Shown here piece after piece: positions 18,380-26,572 of a stretch of 64,000 nucleotides of DNA. Numbering within the stretch: position 1 is the first letter of the stretch; each line of letters starts with the position of its first letter. A program made the position numbers and the translations under genes. This DNA comes from Halospina sp040196175. Its GTDB lineage: Bacteria; Pseudomonadota; Gammaproteobacteria; Pseudomonadales; Oleiphilaceae. Under the pieces are notes generated by a model. It saw only the letters and a list, made by a program, of their open reading frames with translations, had not been told where the DNA came from and did no database searches. The stretch spans positions 248,001 through 312,000 of the forward strand of contig NZ_JBEFNF010000001.1 of assembly GCF_040196175.1 (NCBI RefSeq). Reading direction: 5' to 3'.

Positions 18380-18993
18380 GACAGGGTATCCCCGGAGACT
18401 TCGGCGGCCATGGCGAGAAGATGCTGGTGCAGACCGGCGACCTCGTCCCGCACACGTTCCAGGGGCTGGTCGTTATCGATCACGTTACCTGCCGCCCTGA
18501 GTCGCTCTTCCCGGGGCATCTGGGCGGCGATGATGCGCTCCACCTGGGCCCGGTCGTTGGCATCCCGGCTCATGGTTCGCTGGATCTGGGTCTCATTACT
18601 GACGTCCACCACCACGATGTGCTGGCAGAGTCTGTACTGGTCTGTTTCCAGAAGAAGCGGCGAGACCAGCATCTGATAGGGCGAATCGGCTTCGGCAAGG
18701 TAATGCTTAAGGCGTTCGGCAATGCGTGGGTGCAGCAGTGCCTCGAGCCACTGGCGTTCGCTGTCATCACTGAACACACGCTGGCGCAGGGCGGCCCGAT
18801 CCAGGGTGGCGTCCTGCTGGAGAATGGCATCGCCGAAGTGCTCCCGGATGGCCTCCAGGGCCGGCTCGCCGGGCTCAACCACTTCGCGGGATACATCGTC
18901 CGCGTCGATCACGAAGATGCCGTGTTCACGGAACAGCTCGGCCACGGTACTCTTGCCGCTGCCGATGCCTCCGGTCAGGCCAACCACAAACAT
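18376..18993 (-). CDS. coaE: Dephospho-CoA kinase
   Basis: Final step of coenzyme A synthesis, phosphorylating the ribose 3'-OH. The 205-residue protein opens with the P-loop GGIGSGKS (residues 8-15), followed by DADDVSREV and the LVSPLLLE block. It begins one base after the pilD stop. The pilD-coaE linkage is standard in Pseudomonas relatives, where yacG normally follows; here lrgA follows instead. Confidence 0.95.
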   Translation of the reverse strand: MFVVGLTGGIGSGKSTVAELFREHGIFVIDADDVSREVVEPGEPALEAIREHFGDAILQQDATLDRAALRQRVFSDDSERQWLEALLHPRIAERLKHYLAEADSPYQMLVSPLLLETDQYRLCQHIVVVDVSNETQIQRTMSRDANDRAQVERIIAAQMPREERLRAAGNVIDNDQPLERVRDEVAGLHQHLLAMAAEVSGDTLS

Positions 18994-18994
18994 G

Positions 18995-19885
18995 TCAGAC
19001 CCTCATAAAGGACAGCCACAGATCCAGCAGTTCCGGCCCATACCAGAGTGCGATCACGCCAGCGGCGGCGAGGTAGGGACCGAAGGGAATTGGAATGTTG
19101 CGATCATGCCCACGCGCCGCGATCATCGCAATACCTACCACGGCGCCCACCAGACTGGAAAGCAGAATGATGGCCGGCAGCATGGTCCAGCCCAGCCAGG
19201 CACCGAGTGCCGCCAGCAACTTGAAGTCGCCATGCCCCATGCCTTCCTTGCCGGTGAGAAGACGGAACAGATGGTAGACACTCCAGAGACTGAGATAACC
19301 TGCAACCGCGCCCCAGAAGGCCGCGTCAAGGCCGACCTGGCCGAGACCGAGAGCGCTGACCACAAGGCCGCCCCAGAGCAGGGGCAGCGTGATGCTGTCC
19401 GGGAGCAGGGTGGTTTCGAGGTCGATGACGGTCAGGGCGATCAGAGCCCACAGAAACGGGAGGGTGACGAGCGCTTCAACGCTGGCGCCAAGGACCAGGA
19501 TGGTTACTGCTGAAAGGGCTGCGGTCAGTGCTTCAATCAGTGGGTAGCGCGCGGAGATGCCCGTGCCGCAATGCCGGCAGCGCCCGCGCAGCAGCAGCCA
19601 GCTGAGCACCGGAATGTTGTCGATCATCCGGATGATGTTGCCACACTCCGGGCAATGAGATTGCGGATAGGCAAGACCGTAGGCATTGTCCTGGCCGCTC
19701 TCCGGCGCGTTGTCACTGTCCTGCCCGAAAAGAGCCTGGCATTCCTGGCGCCATGCGTTTTCCATCATCCGAGGTAACCGAAGAATCACCACGTTGAGGA
19801 AGCTGCCCACACACAGCGAGACGGCCACCAGTGCTGGCCACAAAAGCCAGGGGGTGCTGAGGATGATCTGTATCAGGTTCTGCAA
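18995..19885 (-). CDS. pilD: Prepilin peptidase / N-methyltransferase PilD
   Basis: Inner-membrane aspartic protease that cleaves prepilin leaders and methylates the new N-terminal residue. The 296-residue protein has the zinc-binding pairs HCPECGN and RCRHCG in its first cytoplasmic loop, one catalytic aspartate in TVIDLETTLLPD and the second in the GxGD motif GMGHGDFKLL. About seven to eight hydrophobic segments are visible. It is transcribed after pilC, 23 bases downstream. Its natural substrate, PilA, is encoded just beyond pilB. Confidence 0.95.
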   Translation of the reverse strand: MQNLIQIILSTPWLLWPALVAVSLCVGSFLNVVILRLPRMMENAWRQECQALFGQDSDNAPESGQDNAYGLAYPQSHCPECGNIIRMIDNIPVLSWLLLRGRCRHCGTGISARYPLIEALTAALSAVTILVLGASVEALVTLPFLWALIALTVIDLETTLLPDSITLPLLWGGLVVSALGLGQVGLDAAFWGAVAGYLSLWSVYHLFRLLTGKEGMGHGDFKLLAALGAWLGWTMLPAIILLSSLVGAVVGIAMIAARGHDRNIPIPFGPYLAAAGVIALWYGPELLDLWLSFMRV

Positions 19886-19908
19886 GATCGTTTCCCTGAT
19901 GTTGAGAG

Positions 19909-21126
19909 TTACATTACCGACCCCATCTGGAAGATGGGCAGGTACATGGCGATGATAAGACCGCCCACAAGGATACCGAGGACCGACATGATAATCGGTT
20001 CCATGAGGGAGGTCAGGTTATCAACCAGATCATCCACCACCGCTTCGTAGTGGTTCGCGACCTTACCAAGCATCTCATCCAGGTTACCGGACTCCTCCCC
20101 GATGGAAGTAAGCTGAATGGCCAGAACGGGAAATACGCCCGTCTGGCGCATGGCGGTCTGGAGCTGCGTTCCAGAGGATACTTCGTCTTTGATCTGGAGG
20201 ATGGCATCGCGGTAGACCGCGTTACCGGTGGCACCTGAAACCGAATCCAGCGCATCCACCAGCGGCACCCCGGCAGCAAACGTCGTTGAGAGCACACGGG
20301 CAAACTTGGCCACGGCTGATTGGTCCAAAATCGTACCGACCACGGGCAGCTTCAGGACGTACTTATCCACAGCGTCTGAGAAGCGGGCGGAGCGCCGCTT
20401 GGCGGTCCGGAACCCGAAAAAGGTGGCCACGATGCCGATCAGTACAGCCCACCACCAGGCCTGTAGCCACTCAGACATGCCAATGACCATCTGTGTGAAA
20501 GCGGGCAACTCCGCACCAAAGCCCTGGAACAGAGACTCGAACTGCGGTACCACTTTGACCAGCAGGATAGCGGTGACAATAACCGCCACGATGATGATCG
20601 AAATCGGGTAGGTCATGGCCTTTCTGACCTTGCGCTTGAGATTTTCCGTTTTCTCAAGGTAGGTCGCCACCCGATCCAGCATGCTCTCAAGAGCACCGGC
20701 ACTTTCACCGGAATCCACCAGGTTGCAGTAGAGATCATCAAAGTGCTTGGGGTGCTGGCGCAGGGCATTGGCCAGGCTGTTACCGCCGGCGACGTCGTTG
20801 CGGATGGTGATGATCAGCTCCTGGAGGCTTTTGTTCTCAAGACCGTCCGAGACAATGTCGAACGACTGAATCAGGGGCACGCCGGCCGTCATCATGGTCG
20901 CCATCTGGCGCGTAAAGGTGGCGATGTCGAACGGCGTGATCTTTTTCTTGCCTCCCAGAAGAGGCTTGCTCTTTTTCTTGATCTTCCCCGGTGTGAAGCC
21001 CTGCTTGCGCAGCTGGGCTTTAACCAGTGCAACGGAGGCACCGGTGGTCTCACCACCGGTCTTGTTGCCCTTGCGATCCTTGCCTTCCCAGACGTAGGTG
21101 TCGAGCTTCTGTTCGTTGGCCGCCAT
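19909..21126 (-). CDS. pilC: Type IV pilus inner-membrane platform protein PilC
   Basis: A 405-residue T2SSF-family protein with two repeated cytoplasmic domains and three hydrophobic segments (about 170-200, 220-245 and near the C-terminus, ending with GLIIAMYLPIFQMG). FTRQMATMMTAGVPLIQ and FARVLSTTFAAGVPLVDAL are the paired hallmark blocks of the repeats. It forms the base on which PilB drives pilus assembly. Four bases separate it from pilB. Confidence 0.96.
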   Translation of the reverse strand: MAANEQKLDTYVWEGKDRKGNKTGGETTGASVALVKAQLRKQGFTPGKIKKKSKPLLGGKKKITPFDIATFTRQMATMMTAGVPLIQSFDIVSDGLENKSLQELIITIRNDVAGGNSLANALRQHPKHFDDLYCNLVDSGESAGALESMLDRVATYLEKTENLKRKVRKAMTYPISIIIVAVIVTAILLVKVVPQFESLFQGFGAELPAFTQMVIGMSEWLQAWWWAVLIGIVATFFGFRTAKRRSARFSDAVDKYVLKLPVVGTILDQSAVAKFARVLSTTFAAGVPLVDALDSVSGATGNAVYRDAILQIKDEVSSGTQLQTAMRQTGVFPVLAIQLTSIGEESGNLDEMLGKVANHYEAVVDDLVDNLTSLMEPIIMSVLGILVGGLIIAMYLPIFQMGSVM

Positions 21127-21130
21127 TGCG

Positions 21131-22861
21131 TTAGTCCTTCGTCACGCGGTTCGCTTCTTCCAGGCTGGTCACGCCCTTGATCACTTTCTCCAGCGCGGAC
21201 TGGCGAAGGCTGTTGAAGCCTTCATTACGGGCCTGGCGCGCCAGTTCAATGGAGCTGGCTTCACTCATGATCATGCTTTCCATCTCCTCGGTGACCTTGA
21301 CCACCTCCAGGATGCCGACCCGGCCCTTATACCCGTTTTTACATTTATCACAGCCTACCGGTCTGTAAAGGGTAAACCCTGTATCAATCTGTTCCTGTGT
21401 GAAACCTTCCTCGAGCAGCGCCTCCTGCGGCACATCATAGGGCTCCTGGCAGTTGCTGCAGAGCCGGCGCCCGAGCCGCTGGGCAATGATCAGGCTGACG
21501 GATGTGGCAATGTTGAACGAGGCCACCCCCATGTTCATCATCCGGGTCAGGGTCTCGGCGGCACTGTTGGTGTGCAGGGTGGACAGCACCAGGTGCCCGG
21601 TCTGGGCCGCCTTGATAGCGATGTTGGCCGTCTCAAGGTCCCGGATCTCGCCGACCATGATGATGTCCGGGTCCTGGCGCAGGAATGAGCGCAGCGCCTC
21701 CGCGAAAGTCAGCCCTACTTTGTTATTCACGTTGACCTGGTTGACCCCCTCCAGGTTGATCTCGGCCGGGTCCTCGGCCGTGGAAATGTTGACCTCGGGG
21801 GTGTTGAGGATGTTCAGCCCCGTATACAGGGAGACAGTCTTGCCAGAGCCCGTGGGGCCGGTCACCAGAATCATGCCCTGGGGGGATTTCAAAGCTTCCA
21901 GATAGAGCTGCTTCTGGTCTTCCTCGTAGCCGAGCTGGTCAATGCCCATCTGAGCGGCCGTGGGGTCCAGGATCCGCAGGACGATCTTCTCGCCCCAGAT
22001 GGTGGGTAGGGTGTTGACGCGGAAGTCGATGGCCTTGGATTTGGAAAGCTTGAGCTTGATGCGCCCATCCTGGGGCACCCGGCGCTCGGAGATGTCCATC
22101 TGGGACATGATCTTGATGCGCGCCGCCAGCTTGTGCGAGAGCTTGACCGAGGGCTTGGCGACCTCGTTCAGGATGCCGTCGGAGCGGTAGCGGATGCGGT
22201 ACATCTTTTCATAGGGCTCAAAATGGACGTCTGAGGCGCCTTGCTTAATGGCGTCCAGCAGGAGCTTGTTGACGTACTTGACGATCGGCGCGTCGTCGGT
22301 GTCCGTGGCGTCAACGGCGTTTTTGTCCTGGCTGGCTTCCTCATCATCATCGGCCTCAAAGTCCACGTTTTCCATGTCGGAGTCGCCGCCCAGATCCTGC
22401 ATCGACGTATCCTGGGATTCCAGGTACTTGTCGATCGCCTGGCGCAGGCTGCTTTCCTCCACCAGCACGGCCTCAGTGCTCAGCCCGGTGTGGAACTTGA
22501 TTTCGTCCAGCGCCTGCAGGTTGGTGGGGTCCGCCATGGCCACGAACAATCGCTTACCACGCTGGATCAGGGGCAGCACGCTATGGGTGCGAATCAGCTT
22601 CTCGTCCACCAGGTCTTGCGGCATCATATCGGTGGAGAAGGCGTTCAGGTCCATGACGGGGACCCCGAACTCCATGGCCGCGGAAAAGGCCAGTGCCTGG
22701 CCCGGTGCGAGCTCGTTCTGTATGAGATAGGTGATCAGGGGAATGCGGTCCTGATTTGCCTGGACGAAGGCCTCCCGGGCAACCGTTTCGTCCAGGATGC
22801 CGTCGTCCACAAATCGCCGAGCCAGGCCGGTCAGCGTTACGTTATTCGGGTCTGGAGCCAT
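21131..22861 (-). CDS. pilB: Type IV pilus assembly ATPase PilB
   Basis: Hexameric extension ATPase, 576 residues: N-terminal MshEN domain, an acidic linker (about 155-190), then the T2SSE ATPase core with Walker A GPTGSGKT, Walker B-like DPDIIMVGEIRD and the zinc site CSNC...CDKC. It heads the leftward run and is divergent from pilA across a 346-base spacer. All catalytic elements look intact. Confidence 0.96.
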   Translation of the reverse strand: MAPDPNNVTLTGLARRFVDDGILDETVAREAFVQANQDRIPLITYLIQNELAPGQALAFSAAMEFGVPVMDLNAFSTDMMPQDLVDEKLIRTHSVLPLIQRGKRLFVAMADPTNLQALDEIKFHTGLSTEAVLVEESSLRQAIDKYLESQDTSMQDLGGDSDMENVDFEADDDEEASQDKNAVDATDTDDAPIVKYVNKLLLDAIKQGASDVHFEPYEKMYRIRYRSDGILNEVAKPSVKLSHKLAARIKIMSQMDISERRVPQDGRIKLKLSKSKAIDFRVNTLPTIWGEKIVLRILDPTAAQMGIDQLGYEEDQKQLYLEALKSPQGMILVTGPTGSGKTVSLYTGLNILNTPEVNISTAEDPAEINLEGVNQVNVNNKVGLTFAEALRSFLRQDPDIIMVGEIRDLETANIAIKAAQTGHLVLSTLHTNSAAETLTRMMNMGVASFNIATSVSLIIAQRLGRRLCSNCQEPYDVPQEALLEEGFTQEQIDTGFTLYRPVGCDKCKNGYKGRVGILEVVKVTEEMESMIMSEASSIELARQARNEGFNSLRQSALEKVIKGVTSLEEANRVTKD

Positions 22862-23108
22862 TGTCTCTTAAAGCCGTTTGGTAAACGTGGTAGTAAGGCG
22901 GTGAGCCTTTTAGTTTGCCACAAGAGTCTAGTGGCTGGCGGGCGGTTCAGCCAGCGATGAAAAACGCGCGCATGTGACGTAAAGCGTCAGCCGTGCTTGC
23001 CAAAAAATGTCACTTTGATGGCCAGGGGCGGAGTGGTGTTGGAGGAGGCATTGAAGGTGGCGTCGGTAGGTCTCTGATTTGGCATTGTTAGTCCATCGAG
23101 AATGGAAT
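22862..23108. other. pilB-pilA intergenic region upstream of the sigma-54 promoter
   Basis: No gene is visible. It should hold the pilB promoter (leftward) and activator sites for pilA. A TGTC preceded by six A at 23002-23011 lies about 100 bases upstream of the pilA -24 element, where PilR binds in P. aeruginosa; this is only suggestive. GATTTGGCAT at 23077-23086 has a near copy in AATTTGGCAT at the promoter itself (23106-23115), but it lacks a proper -12 element. Confidence 0.35.
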
Positions 23109-23125
23109 TTGGCATGGAATCTGCT
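23109..23125 (+). promoter_or_regulatory. Sigma-54 (-24/-12) promoter of pilA
   Basis: TTGGCATGGAATCTGCT has the invariant GG and GC doublets at the correct ten-base helical spacing and matches the RpoN consensus (TGGCACG-N4-TTGC) at nearly all positions. It lies about 83 bases before the pilA ATG. PilS/PilR-RpoN control of pilA is established in Pseudomonas; pilS and pilR are not in this window. Confidence 0.82.
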
Positions 23126-23207
23126 TTGTTAAAGTCAAGGCAGGCGAAGGCACAAGCCATTGCTGATGCCGGTTTGCAAAAAAGACAACACCCCAGGAGG
23201 TGCGCCA

Positions 23208-23645
23208 ATGCAATCGATTCAGACGAACCAAAACCAACAGGGCTTCACGCTTATCGAATTGATGATCGTGGTTGCGATCATCGGTATTCTGGCGGCGATC
23301 GCGATCCCCCAGTACCAGGACTACACGGCGCGTACTCAAGCGTCTGAGGCGTGCACACTGCTCAGCGGTCTCAAGACACCAATCGCTGAATATATTGCCA
23401 CGAATGGGAACGCGCCTGATTTCGGCTCAGGAGGGTTCGATAAGAGTGACTACACCACGTCAGGCGAATACGTGGACGACATGAGCAGTTCCTCCGGTGT
23501 GTACACAGCGACAATGAAAGGTTCGGGCGTTGCGTCTGCAATCCAAGGCGGCAAAGTTGATATGGCCGCAAGCGGTGGTGGGTTCACCTTTTCGGATGGT
23601 GGTGCATCCAAGGACATGTCGGACTATGCAAGCTGCATCAATTAA
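23208..23645 (+). CDS. pilA: Type IV major pilin PilA
   Basis: A 145-residue prepilin. A 12-residue leader ends in Gly and is followed by FTLIELMIVVAIIGILAA: the PilD cleavage site G|F with the essential glutamate at mature position 5. Two cysteines, one near mature residue 40 (EACTLL) and one at the third residue from the C-terminus (ASCIN), could form the usual D-region disulfide. The start at 23208 is fixed by a perfect AGGAGG seven bases upstream; the longer open frame from 23160 is rejected. It is short and monocistronic, ending before a terminator. Confidence 0.96.
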   Translation: MQSIQTNQNQQGFTLIELMIVVAIIGILAAIAIPQYQDYTARTQASEACTLLSGLKTPIAEYIATNGNAPDFGSGGFDKSDYTTSGEYVDDMSSSSGVYTATMKGSGVASAIQGGKVDMAASGGGFTFSDGGASKDMSDYASCIN

Positions 23646-23715
23646 TGGTCCGGCTGTATTAGTACGGATAAGGCAGCAGGCTGGCCAGGCTTAACCTTGC
23701 CTGGTTTGAGGCGTG

Positions 23716-23753
23716 AAGGCCCGGAGGTTCCGACCCCGGGCCTTTGCTGTTTT
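23716..23753 (+). terminator. Rho-independent terminator after pilA
   Basis: AAGGCCCGG (23716-23724) pairs with CCGGGCCTT (23736-23744), followed by a broken T-rich run (TTTGCTGTTTT). It lies 70 bases past the pilA stop. Confidence 0.75.
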
Positions 23754-24034
23754 GGGGGCGTTCATACGATGCCCTAAATGCCGGAGTTAAGGCGGGCGTT
23801 ATGCTCAGGTATGAGTTAGGGGGCAGGGTGAGGTTGGTATGCCGGCGCGTCTTGCGGCAGTGGTCAAGGGGCGACCTTACAGGTAGGGGTATCCGATGTC
23901 TTTTGTTCGGTGTTTGAACCTGTCCTTAAATGATATTTTGCAGCTAATGTCTTAATCTGATTGCGTTGGATGTGGAAGGAGCAGAGCGTAAGGGCCATCC
24001 TATCCCGATTGCATAACCAAATAGCGAGGGTTTC
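23754..24034. other. Spacer between pilA and the oligosaccharyltransferase gene
   Basis: About 280 bases without a gene. I see no clear promoter, repeat or RNA. It turns AT-rich toward the right end, from about 23895, where the promoter of the downstream gene should be. Confidence 0.4.
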
Positions 24035-25786
24035 TTGAGGATTGAACGCCTGAGTCACTGGGTATTGATGAGTGTCTTTCTCTTGGTGGCTTTTTCGGTA
24101 CCGTTCCACTTTGCGCCCATTGGTTTTTTCATCGAGGAGGCCACAGCCGCGGCTGCGGTCGTGTTGGGAGGTGCTCTCGCATGGGCATGCATGGGAAACT
24201 CCCGCAGTGTGTCGGCGGTTTTGCCTCTATGGTGTCTTTGGGGGGTGGTGCTCGCCCTGTCTTATATCAATGGTGACTATTCCCTGAATACCGCTGCTCT
24301 CTGGGCACTTGTGTATTGGAGTATTGGCTGCCTTGTAATCGTGTGGTTTTCGCGGCTCCACGAGGTATTTGGTTACAGGCGCGCCATTGAAGGCATTGCC
24401 AGTCTGATGGTCTTAGCACTGGTTATCCAGGCGATTCTCGGTGTAGCGAAGTTCTATGGGCTTCTGCGTTTCATAAACATCCCTGAACAGGCCAGCAGTC
24501 GCATGCCAGGCCTCCTGAACCAGGCCAACGTGACCTCGTGCTTCGTGACGGTTGGTCTCATATCAGTTATCTTTCTGTCCCTGAGACAACGACTTGGAAT
24601 GGCTTTCCAGCTGGTATTGGCATGGATGGCCGGGTCAGTCCTCTTCCTGACCGGGACACGGGCGGTTTGGGGCTATTTTTTCATCATCGGTATTGCTGCC
24701 CTGGTCGTAGTGCTCAGGGGTAGAGATAGTTTTGTGGGCAGGAAACTGATCCAGTCAGTGTGTGTTGCCTGCATTGGTGTCGTCGTTGCCTTCTTCAGCC
24801 AGAGTTCCCTGGATCATGGGCTTACGCGTATCGCGCCTGATGACCTCAGGGGGGGCACCATAGAGCGTGCCGATTTCACCCGCAGCGCCACGGAGTTGGG
24901 ACTTCGTCCTACGGAGTTTGCCAAGGTATGGCATGGGGCATTTGAGCAGCCCTGGTTCGGCGTTGGTATCAACAATTATCCCTACTTCAGCTTCCGTATG
25001 GATTCCGAGGTCACCGATCCTATCCGTTCGGGCCATTTGGTGACGCATTCTCACAACATATTCAGCATGATCCTCGCGGAACAGGGATTGGTTGGTCTGG
25101 TTACCTTTCTGGTAATGGCCCTATGGCTTGCCTTCAGGATATTCCGCCTCGAGAAAAACGCTGAGTGGTTCTGGGTAGCATCCATTCTTGGTGTTTTTTT
25201 TCTGTTTTCCAATGTGGAGTTTCCGCTATGGTACTTGCATTACCTGGTATTGTTTTTGGGGGTGCTTACGTTCGCCTTGCCAGCGGTACGCTTCACAATC
25301 AATTCGCGGCTGGTAGCGGTTGGCTGTAGCGCAGCGGTTCTAATAACCTTCCTTTCACTCGGCGCCAGTGTTGCGCCTGGCTTTTACGTTTTTGCGAGCG
25401 CCTATTTGAATCCCGGTTGGGATCAGGAGAGGGTTCAGCAGGTTCATGCTTGGCGAAGCAGTTCCCTCATCGGGCCCTATGGGGACTTGCTGGTCTATAA
25501 GTATTTACTGCCCACAGAGGGCGGTTATCAACAGCAGCTCAACCGGGTCCAGCGGGTCATTGAGTGGCGACCTCAGGGCCCGGCACTCTCGACTAAAATT
25601 ATGCTTCTGGCGCTTATGGACCGCGACAAGGAGGCCTGCCGGTTCGCTGAGAAAGCCGTTCCCTTCATGCCCTCCATAGCGAAGAGAGTCAAGGCGGACC
25701 TTGCTCGGCTGGAGGAGCAGTATGATGTAGAGCTTGATCCTGTTGAACGGTGTTTGTCGGATCTTTCCAAAGCTTATGATGAATGA
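24035..25786 (+). CDS. PglL/Wzy-type O-oligosaccharyltransferase, probable pilin glycosylase
   Basis: A 583-residue polytopic membrane protein with about twelve hydrophobic segments over the first 450 residues and a soluble C-terminal tail. The large periplasmic loop carries GHLVTHSHNIFSMILAEQGL, the HxH...E-type block of the Wzy_C/PglL superfamily; AWFGVGINNYP-like spacing precedes it. Such enzymes transfer lipid-linked glycans to proteins, and the position right after pilA suggests pilin glycosylation; O-antigen ligase is the alternative. The TTG at 24035 has GAGGG about four bases upstream; an ATG at 24068 is the alternative start. Confidence 0.82.
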   Translation: MRIERLSHWVLMSVFLLVAFSVPFHFAPIGFFIEEATAAAAVVLGGALAWACMGNSRSVSAVLPLWCLWGVVLALSYINGDYSLNTAALWALVYWSIGCLVIVWFSRLHEVFGYRRAIEGIASLMVLALVIQAILGVAKFYGLLRFINIPEQASSRMPGLLNQANVTSCFVTVGLISVIFLSLRQRLGMAFQLVLAWMAGSVLFLTGTRAVWGYFFIIGIAALVVVLRGRDSFVGRKLIQSVCVACIGVVVAFFSQSSLDHGLTRIAPDDLRGGTIERADFTRSATELGLRPTEFAKVWHGAFEQPWFGVGINNYPYFSFRMDSEVTDPIRSGHLVTHSHNIFSMILAEQGLVGLVTFLVMALWLAFRIFRLEKNAEWFWVASILGVFFLFSNVEFPLWYLHYLVLFLGVLTFALPAVRFTINSRLVAVGCSAAVLITFLSLGASVAPGFYVFASAYLNPGWDQERVQQVHAWRSSSLIGPYGDLLVYKYLLPTEGGYQQQLNRVQRVIEWRPQGPALSTKIMLLALMDRDKEACRFAEKAVPFMPSIAKRVKADLARLEEQYDVELDPVERCLSDLSKAYDE

Positions 25787-26090
25787 TCTGACCACGTGGC
25801 AGGACGAGCTTTTTCTTGGGCACTGAAACGCAAACCGAAGGCTTCGCCTCCGTTTTATAGCTTTTTTACGTCGGCAGCTCCCACAGGAAGTCCTGGCAAG
25901 GCAGATTCTGTTTGTTTATATTTCAAAACCGCCTAAAGCTGTAGTAGTCAATTAATCTTGGACAATCATTTAGCCAGCTAGCCGGATTTAATGAATCGAG
26001 AACAGTTTGATTGAATAATATTGTGTTGCGGGGACTATCGCATATAATGGGAGCGCTTTCACAAAAGCATTATTAATTAAGAGGCCTCCA
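25787..26090. other. AT-rich spacer upstream of mvaT
   Basis: No gene is visible in 304 bases. Near 25832-25854 an imperfect hairpin (AAACCGAAGGC against GCCTCCGTTT) followed by four T could be a weak terminator. From about 25900 the sequence becomes markedly AT-rich compared with the flanking genes and leads into the mvaT promoter; AT-rich DNA is the preferred target of MvaT/H-NS proteins. Confidence 0.45.
26021..26048 (+). promoter_or_regulatory. Sigma-70 promoter of mvaT
   Basis: TTGTGT (26021-26026), a 16-base spacer and a perfect TATAAT (26043-26048), 43 bases before the ATG. Confidence 0.65.
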
Positions 26091-26474
26091 ATGGGTAAGA
26101 TCTCCACCTACTACGAAAAGCAACAAGCCGTAAAACAGCTTCAGGACGAGCTCCAGAAAATGGAAGAGGATAAAGAGCTCCGGAAAGAGCTCGACTTTAA
26201 GGAAGAGCTGAATCAGCTGATGGAAAAATACGGCAAATCTGGCAAGGATATGCTGGAAGTGCTCTCGGCGCTGGATTCAAGCGTGAAGAACAAGCTTGAG
26301 CAGGGCGGCGGTTCGTCCAGTGCTAATGATGGTCGTAAAAAGCGCCCATTGAAGACTTATCGTAATCCGCATACCGGCGAAGTGGTTCAGACCCGGGGTG
26401 GTAACCACAAGACGCTGAATGCGTGGCGCCAGCAGTACGGCAAAGAAGAAGTGGCGCGCTGGCAGGAAGACTGA
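26091..26474 (+). CDS. mvaT: MvaT-family H-NS-like nucleoid protein
   Basis: A 127-residue xenogeneic silencer. The N-terminal half (about 5-65) is a charged coiled coil used for oligomerisation, followed by a Gly/Ser-rich linker (about 73-82) and the DNA-binding domain KTYRNPHTGEVVQTRGGNH, in which RGGN is the MvaT minor-groove motif. Length and layout match P. aeruginosa MvaT. GAGG lies before the ATG. It is a single gene with its own strong promoter and an AT-rich upstream region, consistent with autoregulation (inference). Confidence 0.92.
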   Translation: MGKISTYYEKQQAVKQLQDELQKMEEDKELRKELDFKEELNQLMEKYGKSGKDMLEVLSALDSSVKNKLEQGGGSSSANDGRKKRPLKTYRNPHTGEVVQTRGGNHKTLNAWRQQYGKEEVARWQED

Positions 26475-26490
26475 GCCAGCTGCCTTTGCG

Positions 26491-26514
26491 GTAGGAGCGC
26501 AGGCGCGCTCCTAC
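26491..26514. repeat. REP-like perfect palindrome
   Basis: GTAGGAGCGC and GCGCTCCTAC form a perfect 10-bp stem around AGGC, 17 bases after the mvaT stop. GTAGGAGC...GCTCCTAC is the core of a widespread extragenic palindrome in Pseudomonas-like genomes. There is no T tract, so it is not a classical terminator. I saw no second copy in this window. Confidence 0.7.
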
Positions 26515-26572
26515 TGGTCAGTATTGGCCTGGCTGCGGTACCCTCCCGGGTAATCAACAACAGGGAAGAATC

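Noticed and set aside
23079..23095. Second TTGGCAT element upstream of pilA
   Set aside because: No GC at -12; only the downstream element (23109-23125) has correct spacing.
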